A stretch of 41,725 nucleotides of DNA from JBNKLG01 sp050292235 (GCA_050292235.1 JBNKLG010000013.1:1-41725); one strand, 5' to 3'. Shown: positions 1-8,794, counted from the stretch's first letter. A program made the numbers and translations. Notes: generated by a model not told the origin, from the sequence alone.

Positions 1-71
1 TTGCCTATATTGCCGCCAGAACACCGCCCATGCCTGTGCGGTTGCTAAAGTTGGCTGAGGCTTGTGGGTAA

Positions 72-527
72 TCAGGTAATTCTAAGCTTCTGCGGTTGTT
101 CGTATTCAATCCCGAACCACCCGGCATATTCAATGACAATGCTAATTGTTGATTTGTATTTCCAGAAACCAGTGTCATTGCCCTTTGTCGTTCCAAAAGA
201 ACAAGAGATGCGATCCCCATTATGTAATATCGGAATCTGCGTTTCTTCAGCAAAACAAGCGAGCCATCTTTTTTTATTCTCTGGGGTTGCGTCGGTTCCA
301 AAGGCTGATGAAAGTGAAGCTTCGTCCGTTTTAATCACAATGTTTTTTGCTGGGATGGAACCCGAGTTCAGTAGAACCAGATTGTAGGTAATCGCCTGAT
401 TTCCAGCGGCGTGTGTTTTTACCGATGCGGTGACAATTGGCCGAAAAGATTTGCGCCAGAAGCGGACTGAGAGGCCAAGCGATATTGCTGAGACGATAAG
501 GGCAATAAAGGCAATCAAGGTGTCCAT
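72..527 (-). CDS. Hypothetical membrane-anchored protein (151 aa)
   Basis: I do not recognise the family. The protein opens with one hydrophobic helix (about residues 1-22, MDTLIAFIALIVSAISLGLS), then a basic stretch (RFWRKSFRP) and a soluble C-terminal part of about 120 residues rich in beta-type sequence. This suggests an N-out, cytoplasm-facing single-pass protein or an uncleaved signal anchor. An in-frame ATG 39 nt upstream (566) would add 13 polar residues; I prefer 527 because the hydrophobic helix then starts at once, but neither start has a convincing ribosome site. It lies divergently from the integron-type integrase at 707, which is the orientation of a first integron cassette, although no clear attC follows its stop. 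Confidence is good that it is coding and low on function. Confidence 0.6.
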   Translation of the reverse strand: MDTLIAFIALIVSAISLGLSVRFWRKSFRPIVTASVKTHAAGNQAITYNLVLLNSGSIPAKNIVIKTDEASLSSAFGTDATPENKKRWLACFAEETQIPILHNGDRISCSFGTTKGNDTGFWKYKSTISIVIEYAGWFGIEYEQPQKLRIT

Positions 528-706
528 GGTTATTTTGATTTCATACCCGAAAGCACACAGTTCCATTATTAGTGTTCACAAAGATGCATAACTATTGAAT
601 GGTAAGCGCGGGCCAATGGGGTAATAGGCCGAATAGGATAAATTTTACTAGGCCGATTCCGTCTAGTGCCATATTTACCGAAAATCCAAGACAGGGACGT
701 TTGCTC

Positions 707-2074
707 ATGACTTCTCATTCCAATTGGCAGAAATACCTCGATTTGCTGTCTCGCAAGGGCATTCCGGAGCAATACAGGCGCTGGTATGTGAAGCGAGTTG
801 AAGATTTTTTGGCAGCGCATCCAGGGAAAAAGCTGCGCGAGTTTTCCTCGCCAGACCTTGAGGCTTATTTCCAGCTTCGATCACGAGATACGTCCTTGAC
901 TGCGTGGCAATACCGGCAAATGGTCGATGCCTTGCAGTTGTTGTTTGTGGATCTGTCGGCGACCTCTTTGTCCAAAACCCTGGATTGGGGCTATTGGAAG
1001 GAGGCGTTTGTTCAATTAAAACCTGAAAAGTCATTTTTGTCCAAAGAGACCGAACCAGATCAGGTGGCCGCCGAGCATGCCTCTGTCAAATTTCCCAAGG
1101 GTTCAGACGCCAATGAGGTGTTGAAATCCATGGCAAGATTGATTCGGAGCAAGCACTATTCCATCCGCACCGAGCAGACCTATCTTGATTGGGCCTCGCG
1201 TTTCTTACGATCCTTGGGTGAAAAGCCAGTCTCTTCTATTAACCGACAGCATGTTGAACACTTCTTGTCAGATCTTGCCATCTCAAAAAATGTTGCTGCC
1301 AGCACGCAAAACCAGGCTTTGAACGCCATTACATTTCTGCTGCGTCAGGTGTTGGATCGCCCCAAAGAGGAGTTTGATTTCAGGCATTCAAAAAGACCAC
1401 GACGGCTGCCTGAGGTGATGGCTGTTTCAGAGGTGCAGGCATTACTGTCCGAAATGTCAGGAAAGCATCAGTTGATGGCTGGCCTGATGTATGGCACTGG
1501 CATGAGGATCATGGAGTGCCTTCGCCTTCGTGTGAAAGATGTCGATTTTGGCTATCAGCAGATACTTGTCAGGGATGGTAAGGGTTCCAAGGATTGGGTG
1601 GTGCCTTTGCAGGAAATGTTTGTTCAGCGTCTTCGAGATCAAATTGAGGTCGTTGCTGTTTTGCATGAAAAGGATCTGAAACTGGGGGCAGGGCGGGTCT
1701 ATTTGCCCGATGCCTTGGATCGAAAATATCGTAATGCGGCCACGGAGTTGATTTGGCAGTATCTGTTTCCAGCGGCCAAGCTCGCTGTTGACCCAAGAAC
1801 AGGGCTGACGCGCCGCCACCATGTGCATGAATCCTCATTGCAGAAGGCCATTAAGGCGGCTGCGGTTAAGGCCAAAATCCCCAAAAAGATCAGCTCCCAC
1901 ACCCTGCGGCACTCCTTTGCCACTCATCTGTTGGAATCCGGCCAGGATATCCGCACGGTTCAGGAGTTGCTGGGGCACTCTGATGTGAGTACGACGATGA
2001 TCTATACCCATGTGCTGAACAAACCTGGGGTGACGGTGCAGAGTCCGGTGGATCGGTTGCGGTTGGATTCATGA
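707..2074 (+). CDS. Integron-integrase-type tyrosine recombinase with long N-terminal extension
   Basis: This is a site-specific recombinase of the IntI/Xer tyrosine family. Residues from the 707 start: about 1-125 form an extra SAM-like N-terminal region, about 135-225 the usual core-binding domain, and about 235-455 the catalytic domain. The catalytic set is complete: R267 (TGMR), K292 (DGKGSK), H398 and R401 (HTLRHSF), H424 (LLGHSD) and Y433 (MIYTHVLN). The insertion typical of integron integrases lies between the first Arg and HxxR boxes (GAGRVYLPDAL, then WQYLFP and RRHH). Ordinary IntI proteins are about 320-340 residues, so 455 is long. The reading frame is open back to 599, but an AGGGA ribosome site about 10 nt ahead of the ATG at 707 supports this start. 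No cassette array is evident nearby, so it may be a solitary chromosomal integrase. Confidence 0.85.
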   Translation: MTSHSNWQKYLDLLSRKGIPEQYRRWYVKRVEDFLAAHPGKKLREFSSPDLEAYFQLRSRDTSLTAWQYRQMVDALQLLFVDLSATSLSKTLDWGYWKEAFVQLKPEKSFLSKETEPDQVAAEHASVKFPKGSDANEVLKSMARLIRSKHYSIRTEQTYLDWASRFLRSLGEKPVSSINRQHVEHFLSDLAISKNVAASTQNQALNAITFLLRQVLDRPKEEFDFRHSKRPRRLPEVMAVSEVQALLSEMSGKHQLMAGLMYGTGMRIMECLRLRVKDVDFGYQQILVRDGKGSKDWVVPLQEMFVQRLRDQIEVVAVLHEKDLKLGAGRVYLPDALDRKYRNAATELIWQYLFPAAKLAVDPRTGLTRRHHVHESSLQKAIKAAAVKAKIPKKISSHTLRHSFATHLLESGQDIRTVQELLGHSDVSTTMIYTHVLNKPGVTVQSPVDRLRLDS

Positions 2075-2078
2075 TCTT

Positions 2079-2156
2079 GGTGGATGCGTTGCACTTCGGC
2101 TTTGGCATCCTGCTTCGCCCTACCTCCTGCATCCATGCAGTCGTATCCACCCTACG
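2079..2156. repeat. Dispersed intergenic repeat with inverted ends (GGTGGATGCG / CGTATCCACC)
   Basis: The stretch just after the integrase stop begins GGTGGATGCG and ends CGTATCCACC. The two ends are inverted copies matching at 9 of 10 positions and are followed by CTACG. Read on the minus strand it begins GTAGGGTGGATACG and ends GCATCCACC, a form I recognise as a common intergenic palindromic repeat in proteobacterial genomes. The middle (2100-2140) is GC-rich without a coding signal. It may act as a transcript end for the integrase gene, but there is no T-tract. Confidence 0.45.
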
Positions 2157-2189
2157 CGCTGTCCCTGTGGTGATTCCAAATTGAAATGC

Positions 2190-2381
2190 TCAAGTTGTTA
2201 GGGATTCCGAAGAGTATTCAGACAATAGCTGTTTGACCTTATGGCCACCTTGTTTGGCCAGGGAGGGGTTCTGAAGCCACATCTGTATGAAAAATTCCCG
2301 CATTTGTTCGGACTGCTCCAGGCGCGCAAGAATGAGGTGTTCCGGGATTGTCTGGTCGTCGATGGCATGGTTCTCAGTCAT
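2190..2381 (-). CDS. Small hypothetical protein (63 aa)
   Basis: A short acidic, helical protein with no recognisable domain, beginning MTENHAIDDQTIPEHL. The ATG at 2381 is preceded by GCGGAG with about 9 nt spacing, a good ribosome site, which is why it is preferred to the longer frame opening at 2447. It has no membrane segment, signal peptide or cysteine motif. It stands alone between two intergenic repeats in the accessory left end of the window. It could be an antitoxin-sized or cassette-borne protein, but nothing in the sequence shows that. Confidence 0.45.
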   Translation of the reverse strand: MTENHAIDDQTIPEHLILARLEQSEQMREFFIQMWLQNPSLAKQGGHKVKQLLSEYSSESLTT

Positions 2382-2458
2382 TTGGATCTTCTCCGCGATT
2401 GATGCCACAGGTGATATTAGGCAGCTTTCAGTGAGTGGACAAGCCAAATCACTGAGAG

Positions 2459-2483
2459 CTCGCCCAGAGGACTGGGCTCCTAC
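2459..2483 (-). repeat. REP-like palindromic element, single copy
   Basis: On the minus strand this reads GTAGGAGCCCAG, a four-base loop, then CTGGGCGAG. It forms a hairpin of six G/C pairs after the conserved GTAGGAG head. The same head plus GC hairpin occurs as an inverted pair at 8834-8925, so it belongs to a repeated family resembling the REP sequences of pseudomonads. No RAYT transposase is in the window. Confidence 0.6.
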
Positions 2484-2554
2484 AACCGATGCGCCCTTCG
2501 CTTCGGCTCCGCTCAGCGCAAGCGGCTTCGCTCAGGGGGCGGGGTAATGAGGCA

Positions 2555-2580
2555 CAAAAAACCCCCGACGGGCGGGGGTT
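2555..2580 (-). terminator. Intrinsic terminator of the qmoAB-hdrCB operon
   Basis: On the minus strand an 8-bp perfect stem (AACCCCCG / CGGGGGTT) with a 5-nt loop runs straight into six T residues, 26 nt after the hdrB stop. This is a textbook rho-independent terminator in the correct orientation. Confidence 0.9.
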
Positions 2581-2605
2581 CAATCTCATCTCACGCTGGG
2601 CGTGA

Positions 2606-3505
2606 TCACTTTCCGGTGATCTTTTCCAGGGCTTCGGCGCGGACGACCTGGCCGTCGAGGGCGCACTCTTTGAAGCTGCGACCGAAGGCGGCGCTCATGA
2701 GTTGTGAGTAGTAGACCACCGGCATGTTGAACTTGGTGTTGTAGGTGGCGTTGATCTGATCCTGGTAGATCTCCACGTTGGCCTGACACAGGGGGCAGGG
2801 GGTGGCGATCATGTCGGCACCGTGATCATAGGCGGCTTCGATGATGCCTTTGATCATCTCCTGGGATTTTTCCGGCTCTGCAAAGGCGAGGGCACCGCCG
2901 CAGCACTGTACCTTCTTTTCATAGGTGGGAATGGAATCGGCACCCAGGGTCTCGACCAGTTTGTCCAGGTAGACCGGGTTTTCGTAAGACTCACCGTTGA
3001 TCCCGAAGGGGCGGTTGGTTTGACAGCCAACGTAACCGGCGATCTTGAGCCCTTCCAGGGGCTTTTTAACCTTGCTGCCGATCTCCTGGTAGCCGATGTC
3101 GTTGATCAGGACTTCGGCCATGTGTTTGATCGGGGTCTGGTTGGTGAGTTTGAGACCCCCTTCGGCCAGGGCGCTGTTGGCTTCGGCGAAGAGGTTTTCG
3201 TCCTCTTTGAAGCGGTCAGCGGCCTCGCGGGTGGAGAGCCAGCAGGCAGCACAGGTGGCCACGATCTCCTGGCCCTGGTTGTGCTGCTCGGACAGGGCAA
3301 TGTTGCGTGCTGACAGGGTCAGGCGCGGCAGTACGCCACCGGTGCCGTAGCCGATGGAGGCGGCACAGCAGTTCCAGTCCGGGATATCGTTGAGGGTGAT
3401 GTCCAGCTCTTCACACATGGTCTTGACGGAGACCAGGTAGTTGGACGATGAGGCGCCGGTCTGGGATGAACAGCCGGGGTAAAAGGAATATTCACGCTTT
3501 GCCAT
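2606..3505 (-). CDS. hdrB: HdrB-like subunit (CCG-domain iron-sulfur protein) of the Qmo complex
   Basis: Heterodisulfide-reductase B-type protein of 299 residues, the usual size. It has two CCG domains. The first has C12, C31, C46-C47 and C85xxC88; the second has C161, C201-C202-G and C237xxC240. In this family these motifs hold non-cubane [4Fe-4S] clusters. Together with HdrC it replaces the membrane subunit QmoC found in sulfate reducers, and is thought to pass electrons from APS reductase/QmoAB towards the quinone pool. It is the last gene of the operon: the hdrC stop is 11 nt upstream and its ribosome site (GAGGA) overlaps that stop, so translation is probably coupled. No membrane helix is visible. 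Confidence 0.88.
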   Translation of the reverse strand: MAKREYSFYPGCSSQTGASSSNYLVSVKTMCEELDITLNDIPDWNCCAASIGYGTGGVLPRLTLSARNIALSEQHNQGQEIVATCAACWLSTREAADRFKEDENLFAEANSALAEGGLKLTNQTPIKHMAEVLINDIGYQEIGSKVKKPLEGLKIAGYVGCQTNRPFGINGESYENPVYLDKLVETLGADSIPTYEKKVQCCGGALAFAEPEKSQEMIKGIIEAAYDHGADMIATPCPLCQANVEIYQDQINATYNTKFNMPVVYYSQLMSAAFGRSFKECALDGQVVRAEALEKITGK

Positions 3506-3516
3506 GATTTACGTCC

Positions 3517-4143
3517 TCACTTCGCGTTCTTTTCAAGGCGGGCATCTTCCAGCTCCTGCGCCTTTTTGATGATCTTTTGCAGGCCGGAGGCATCTTTACA
3601 GCCGTGGCCGCCGATGATCTCCATCGGGTTCATGCGCTTGGCCTTCATCATGTTCTGGCCCAGCTTCTGGTTGGCCATGGCCACCTTGATACCGGGGCCG
3701 AAGCCGTCTTTGAAGTAGAGCGACAGGCCCAGTTTCAGCTCATTCACACGCCCCTTCTTCATCAGGTTGTTCCAGAAGATGTTGGCGAAGTGTTCGGTGG
3801 GCTGGCCCTTGGGCACCAGGCCCAGACGTTTGGCGTAGTGGGCCAGACCGTGCATGATGTGGGTGATGGGCAGCTCACGCGGACAGCGGACGATGCAGTT
3901 GTAGCAGGAGGTGCACATCCACATGGCGTCGGACTTCAGGACTTCATCGCGCTTGCCGGCGCGAATCATCATGAAGATCTCCTGCGGCGGGTGCTCCCAG
4001 TGCTTGCCCAGGGGGCAAGAGCCGGAGCAGACGCCGCACTGCATGCACATCTTGACCCATTCGCCCTCTTCGACGTTGGCCTCAACCTCCTTGAGGAAGC
4101 TGTTGCGGTATTTTTCGATCATCGCGGTATTCATATCACTCAT
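3517..4143 (-). CDS. hdrC: HdrC-like ferredoxin subunit of the Qmo complex
   Basis: A 208-residue protein with two four-cysteine cluster motifs, C33xxC36xxC39xxxC43P and C77xxC80xxC83xxxC87P, as expected for the [4Fe-4S] electron-wire subunit HdrC, followed by a helical C-terminal half. It pairs with HdrB just downstream. The ATG at 4143 has AAGGGGA as ribosome site and lies 12 nt after the qmoB stop. Unlike QmoC, it carries no cytochrome-b-like membrane domain, so the partner that contacts the quinone pool is not encoded in this operon. Confidence 0.88.
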   Translation of the reverse strand: MSDMNTAMIEKYRNSFLKEVEANVEEGEWVKMCMQCGVCSGSCPLGKHWEHPPQEIFMMIRAGKRDEVLKSDAMWMCTSCYNCIVRCPRELPITHIMHGLAHYAKRLGLVPKGQPTEHFANIFWNNLMKKGRVNELKLGLSLYFKDGFGPGIKVAMANQKLGQNMMKAKRMNPMEIIGGHGCKDASGLQKIIKKAQELEDARLEKNAK

Positions 4144-4155
4144 GATGATGTCCCC

Positions 4156-6453
4156 TTAGAACTTGAACGGGCTTTGACCGATCTGATCGATGGTGGCCGC
4201 CATGTCGTTGATGAGTTGAGGTGCGCGCACGATGTCGGTGATGGCGACGTCGTAGTGCACCACGCGTTCCGGCTCCAGGTTGAGCGAGGAGAGGGTGTCG
4301 CCCACCTTGCTCATGCGCTCCGCCGCCATGGCCGAGCCACGCACAAAGTGACACTGGTAGTCGTCATCACGACGACAACCCAGCAGTACCACACCGTCGT
4401 AGCCGCTGTTCATGGCGTCGGTGATCCAGGAGAGGCTGACCGAACCCAGGCAGCGAACCGGAATGACGCGCGCCCAGGGGGTGATCTCCGTGCCGGACAT
4501 GGCTGCCTGATCCAGCGCCGGGTAGGCGTCGTTTTCGCAGGCCAGCACCAGGATGCGGGGCTTTTCGTCGAACTCGTCCGGCATGTCGCAGTTTTTGATT
4601 TGCTGGTTGACGGTCTCCACCGAGTAGTTCTCGAAGGAGATGACGCGCACCGGGCAGGCACCCATACAGGTACCGCAACGACGGCAGCGGGCCTCGTTAA
4701 AGACTGGATAGCCCTTTTCGTCTTCGTTGATGGCGCCGAAGGGGCACTCAACGGTACAGCGCTTACACTGGGTACAACCCTCTTTACGGAAGCTGGGGAA
4801 GCTGAGGTCGCCGGAGCGCGGATGGGCGGCACGGCCCTGGCTGGCGTTCTCGGCGGCCTGAATCGCCTTCATGGTGGCACCGGCAGCATCGTCCTTCGCC
4901 TGCTGGATGTCCATGGGGCGACGCACGGGGCCGGCGGCATAGATGCCGGTACGGCGGCTCTCGTAAGGGAAGCAGATGAAGTGCGAATCGGTAAAGCCGT
5001 GCTTCAAGTGGGGCAGGTCGGTGCCCTGACGGTATTCCAGATTGAGGATAGAGGGAATCGATTTGTTCTCCTCCTCGACCTGCTTTTCGACCTCTTCTTT
5101 ATGGGAGTCACGCTCGGCGACCGGGAAGGCCTCCAGGCGGACGGTGACGGCGTAGGGATCGGGACCGGAGTTGGCGACCATGCCGGTGGCCAACACCACC
5201 AGATCGCAATCCATCTCGGTCTCCTCGTTCAGGATCAGATCCTTGAACTTGACCTTGAGACTGTTGCCAGCAACCACTTCGCTGACCTTGCCCTTGGAGA
5301 AGGTGACCATCTTCTGCTGACCGGCGCGGTAGAAGTCCTCACCGGCGGCACCGGGGGTGCGCAGATCGTCGAACAGAACGGTGGCATCGCAGCCGGGGTT
5401 CTGATCCTTGAAGTAGATCGCCTGCTTGATGGAGGTGGTGCAGCAGAAGCCGGAGCAGTAGGAGAGATGGCCCTCTTTGCTGGAACGCTGACCGGCGCAC
5501 TGGACGAAGGCCACGCTCTTGACCTCTTTGCCGTCGGAAGGGCGCTTGATGGGGCCGCCAGCGGCCTCTTTGGCCAGTTTTTCCAGTTCCAGATTGGTGA
5601 TGACGTCGGCGCTGCTGCTGTAGGCAAATTCGCTCAACTGATTGGCATCATAGGGCTGGAAGCCGGAGGCCTGAACGATGGCACCAAAGTCGGCCTCGCT
5701 GCTGCTGCCGGATTCGGTGGCAATCTCCACCTTGAAGCGGCCCGGAGCGCCAGTGGTTTTGGCCAGCGTGCTATTGAGGTGCACGCTGATTTTGTCGTTG
5801 CCTTCGACCTGGGCGATGAGATCGGCGACATCGTTATCCAGCGGCTGGGGCAGCTCCGCCTTGCGGCTGTTGCTGGTGCCAGCGGCAGCGGCGCGATAGG
5901 GCACACGCTTGTGCAGTAGCGCCATGTGGCCGCCCAGGGCACCGGTCTTTTCGACGATGGTGGCCGGATAGCCCGCAGCCGCAGCTTCCAGCGCAGCGGT
6001 CATGCCGGTGACGCCACCGCCCACGACCAGGATGTCCTTGATCAGCGTCTGTTCGCCGGATGACTGGGGGATGTTCATCGACTTGAGTTCGGCACAGGCC
6101 ATGCGGATGTAGTCGTCCGCCATCTCCTGGGTGGTTTCGCGGTTCTCGTCGGTATCGGGGCGCACCCAGATGACCCCTTCGCGGATGTTGGCGCGGGTCA
6201 TGGCGACGCTGCTGAAGCTGAAGGCCTCAACCTTGGCGCGACGGGAACAGCCTGCGATCATGATATGGGTGGCACCGCCGTCGATGTCGTCCTGGATCAT
6301 TTTCACGCCTTCGGCATTACAGAGCATCTCGTGCTGCTTGCACTCCTGCATCTTGCCATCACGGCTGGCGGTGGATTCCAGCTGACCAGCATCCAGGCGA
6401 TCGCCGATGCCGCAGCCGGTGCAGATATAACCTACAAATTTCTTCTCGGACAC
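4156..6453 (-). CDS. qmoB: QmoB, HdrA/MvhD-like flavin and iron-sulfur subunit
   Basis: A 765-residue flavoprotein. The N-terminal region carries CTGCGIGDRL; an FAD-binding fold starts near GGGVTG (145-150); two ferredoxin motifs lie around residues 560-600 (CTQCKRCTVECP and CRRCGTCMGACP); the last ~140 residues resemble MvhD. QmoB is known as the HdrA-plus-MvhD fusion subunit of the quinone-interacting membrane-bound oxidoreductase complex, which exchanges electrons with APS reductase. The start is a GTG at 6453 with GGAGGG as ribosome site inside the last codons of qmoA, only 2 nt after the qmoA stop, so the two are coupled. In sulfur oxidisers the complex is believed to run from APS reductase towards quinone. 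Confidence 0.9.
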   Translation of the reverse strand: MSEKKFVGYICTGCGIGDRLDAGQLESTASRDGKMQECKQHEMLCNAEGVKMIQDDIDGGATHIMIAGCSRRAKVEAFSFSSVAMTRANIREGVIWVRPDTDENRETTQEMADDYIRMACAELKSMNIPQSSGEQTLIKDILVVGGGVTGMTAALEAAAAGYPATIVEKTGALGGHMALLHKRVPYRAAAAGTSNSRKAELPQPLDNDVADLIAQVEGNDKISVHLNSTLAKTTGAPGRFKVEIATESGSSSEADFGAIVQASGFQPYDANQLSEFAYSSSADVITNLELEKLAKEAAGGPIKRPSDGKEVKSVAFVQCAGQRSSKEGHLSYCSGFCCTTSIKQAIYFKDQNPGCDATVLFDDLRTPGAAGEDFYRAGQQKMVTFSKGKVSEVVAGNSLKVKFKDLILNEETEMDCDLVVLATGMVANSGPDPYAVTVRLEAFPVAERDSHKEEVEKQVEEENKSIPSILNLEYRQGTDLPHLKHGFTDSHFICFPYESRRTGIYAAGPVRRPMDIQQAKDDAAGATMKAIQAAENASQGRAAHPRSGDLSFPSFRKEGCTQCKRCTVECPFGAINEDEKGYPVFNEARCRRCGTCMGACPVRVISFENYSVETVNQQIKNCDMPDEFDEKPRILVLACENDAYPALDQAAMSGTEITPWARVIPVRCLGSVSLSWITDAMNSGYDGVVLLGCRRDDDYQCHFVRGSAMAAERMSKVGDTLSSLNLEPERVVHYDVAITDIVRAPQLINDMAATIDQIGQSPFKF

Positions 6454-6455
6454 GA

Positions 6456-7736
6456 TTAACCCTCCGTTCCGGCTACGCGGTTAACGACTTGTACGGCTCT
6501 GAGCGCGGCACCTGTGGCGTGCTGAACGGAGCGATTCACGTCCAGGGCATCAGAGGCGCTGCCAGCGGCGAAGACGCCACCGTTTTCGGCCACCGGTTCA
6601 ATGAAGCCTTCGCGGTTGAGCACGATGTCGACCGGGAAGCTGTCAGCGCTGACGCTGGGCTCCATGCCGACGGCCAGAACGACCAAGTCATGGGGGGTGG
6701 CGTAGCGGTTGTAGCCTTCGGTATCGACCCCATTGAGGACAGGATTCTCATCGCCATCCTGGGTGATGGAGGCCACCTTGGATTTGATGAACTTGACGTT
6801 CTCTTTCGCCTTGACGGTTTCGTAGAAGTCTTCGAACCGGTCGATGGAGCGGATGTCGATGTAATAGACGCTGACCTGGGCATCCTCGTAGGCATCGACC
6901 ACATAGTGGGTCTGCTTCAGGGTGGCCATGCAGCAGATGCGCGAGCAGTGGTAGAGGTGGTTGCGGTCACGGCTACCGGCGCACTGGATGAAGGCGACGT
7001 TCTTGGCCTCTTTGCCATCGGAGGGGCGCACAATCTTGCCACCGGTGGGGCCGGTGGGATCGGCCATGCGCTCGAATTCGACGTTGGTGACCACGTTTTT
7101 GAAGCGGTCGTAGCCGTAGGGCTGAATCTTGGCCGCATCGTAGGGCTGCCAGCCGGTGGCCCAGACCACAGCACCGCAGGGGATGGTGATCTCCTCTTCC
7201 TGCATCTCCAGGTCGATGGCGTTGACCTTACAGGCATCCTTGGCCTTCTGGGCGTCATCGGTGCCGATCATGGCCGGGTCGATGACATAGCGCATGGGAT
7301 GGGCCATTTTATTGGGCAGGTAGGCGCCCTTGTGTTTGCTCATGCCGTAGTTGAATTCGTCGTCGAATTCCGACTCAACGGCCTTCTCGCAATCGCCACA
7401 GGCAGTGCAGTTTTCGTTCACATAACGGGGGCTGATCTTGATGGTGGCGCTGTAGTTGCCCGCTTCACCAGCGATGTTGCTCACCTCGGCCATGGTCAGA
7501 ATCCTCAGGTTGGGATTCATCTTGGCCCGGCGCTGGTTGATCTCCAGACCACAGGTCGGGAAACACAGCTTGGGGAAGTATTTGTGCAGTTGAGAGACAC
7601 GGCCACCAAGGTAGGGGCGCTTTTCAACCAGGACGACCTGCTTTCCGGTTTCTGCGGCTTCCAGCGCAGCGGTCATGCCGCTGATGCCACCGCCGACCAC
7701 CAGAATGGTCTGATTGGTTGCGACTACTTCCGTCAT
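6456..7736 (-). CDS. qmoA: QmoA, HdrA-like flavoprotein subunit
   Basis: A 426-residue HdrA-like flavoprotein, first gene of the operon. The FAD dinucleotide fold is at GGGISG (15-20), followed by LGGRVSQLHKYFPKLC, characteristic of HdrA/QmoA. A CTACGDC cluster motif lies near residue 110 and an HCSRICCMATLKQ segment near 270, a conserved cysteine patch of HdrA proteins. It lacks the extra ferredoxin domain of full HdrA, fitting QmoA rather than methanogen HdrA. The ATG at 7736 has a perfect GGAGG ribosome site. The 240-bp region between this start and the divergent ATPase gene at 7976 must hold both promoters, but I see no unambiguous -35/-10 pair in it. Confidence 0.9.
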   Translation of the reverse strand: MTEVVATNQTILVVGGGISGMTAALEAAETGKQVVLVEKRPYLGGRVSQLHKYFPKLCFPTCGLEINQRRAKMNPNLRILTMAEVSNIAGEAGNYSATIKISPRYVNENCTACGDCEKAVESEFDDEFNYGMSKHKGAYLPNKMAHPMRYVIDPAMIGTDDAQKAKDACKVNAIDLEMQEEEITIPCGAVVWATGWQPYDAAKIQPYGYDRFKNVVTNVEFERMADPTGPTGGKIVRPSDGKEAKNVAFIQCAGSRDRNHLYHCSRICCMATLKQTHYVVDAYEDAQVSVYYIDIRSIDRFEDFYETVKAKENVKFIKSKVASITQDGDENPVLNGVDTEGYNRYATPHDLVVLAVGMEPSVSADSFPVDIVLNREGFIEPVAENGGVFAAGSASDALDVNRSVQHATGAALRAVQVVNRVAGTEG

Positions 7737-7975
7737 GGATAACCTCCGTCGCGGATGTGAGTGGATTCGAGACTTGCTGAACCGGGCAAGGGCCGGTATT
7801 ATCCGACCAAAAGGCTAGGGTATAGCCGTCGCGCAGCCCACAAGCATTTCATTTCAGAACGCGTAAAGATACTCCCCTTCACCCCCTGTCGCCATAGCCA
7901 ATAGGGGTTATGTCTTATCGAATTTTCAAATATGCTGATAGATTGAATTGTTCTGTCAGTTCACAAGGTCCGATG

Positions 7976-8794
7976 ATGTCCCATACTGAGCGCAGCCTGA
8001 AACCGGAAGACCACTTTATCGATCAGGAACCCTACTACCAGCCGGTGGGCAATGAGATTGCCGTGTTTGAGGCCGCCTGGCGCAATCAGCTGCCCATTCT
8101 GCTCAAGGGCCCCACCGGTTGCGGCAAGACCCGCTTTACCGAGTACATGGCCTGGCGTTTACACCGGCCACTGATCACGGTTTCCTGTCATGATGACCTG
8201 ACCTCTTCTGATCTGGTTGGGCGGTTTCTGGTCAAGGGTGGCGAGACTGCCTGGGTGGATGGCCCGCTGGCGAGGGCGGTACGCTGCGGTGGCATCTGCT
8301 ATCTGGACGAGATCGTCGAGGCGCGCAAGGACACCACGGTGGTGATCCATCCCCTGGGGGATGATCGGCGTCAGTTGCCCATCGAAAAGCTGGGCGAGCT
8401 GTTGCAGGCGGGGCCGGCGTTCTGCCTGGTGATCTCCTACAATCCCGGTTATCAGAGCGTGCTCAAGGATCTCAAACAGTCGACCCGCCAGCGCTTTGTC
8501 GCCCTGGAGTTCGACTACCCCGAGGCGGCGCTGGAGCAGCAGATCGTGGCCAAGGAGTCGGGCGTGGATGCCGAGACCGCCCGCCAGTTGGTGAAGTTCG
8601 CCCAGATGACGCGCAATCTGCGGGGATCGGGTCTCGATGAAGGGGCCAGTACCCGCCTGTTGGTGCATGCGGCCAAGCTGATTGCTGCGGGGATCGATCC
8701 TGTTACTGCCTGTAGCAGTTGCGTGGCCCAGGCCTTGACCGATGACCGGGAGATGATCGGCGCGGTGAATGAGTTGGCGGCTTCTTTGTTTTGA
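7976..8794 (+). CDS. cbbQ: CbbQ/NorQ-family AAA+ ATPase
   Basis: A 272-residue AAA+ ATPase of the MoxR-related CbbQ/NirQ/NorQ family. Walker A is GPTGCGKT (45-52) and Walker B is ICYLDE with D109 and E110; a conserved NPGYQ sensor segment follows, and the C-terminal helical part has the usual length. Members work with a VWA-domain partner (CbbO or NorD) to remodel a client enzyme, Rubisco for CbbQ or nitric oxide reductase for NorQ. The partner is the next gene. I favour CbbQ because the neighbourhood is sulfur-lithotrophic, but neither client is in the window. The frame is open to 7910; the second of two adjacent ATGs (7976) was chosen for its 7-nt spacing to AAGG. Confidence 0.75.
   Translation: MSHTERSLKPEDHFIDQEPYYQPVGNEIAVFEAAWRNQLPILLKGPTGCGKTRFTEYMAWRLHRPLITVSCHDDLTSSDLVGRFLVKGGETAWVDGPLARAVRCGGICYLDEIVEARKDTTVVIHPLGDDRRQLPIEKLGELLQAGPAFCLVISYNPGYQSVLKDLKQSTRQRFVALEFDYPEAALEQQIVAKESGVDAETARQLVKFAQMTRNLRGSGLDEGASTRLLVHAAKLIAAGIDPVTACSSCVAQALTDDREMIGAVNELAASLF

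Noticed and set aside
1..75. attC site after the stop of the small gene at 72
   Set aside because: The RYYYAAC and GTTRRRY core motifs are not both present at a workable spacing; the best candidates have mismatches, and the sequence is cut at the window start.
3577..5919. Long open frame (780 codons) on the plus strand
   Set aside because: It is antisense to hdrC and qmoB, which have clear motifs and ribosome sites. The translation is a His/Gly/Val/Asp-rich shadow typical of GC-rich antisense frames.
6489..7742. 417-codon plus-strand frame opposite qmoA
   Set aside because: Antisense shadow of a well-supported flavoprotein gene; low-complexity composition.
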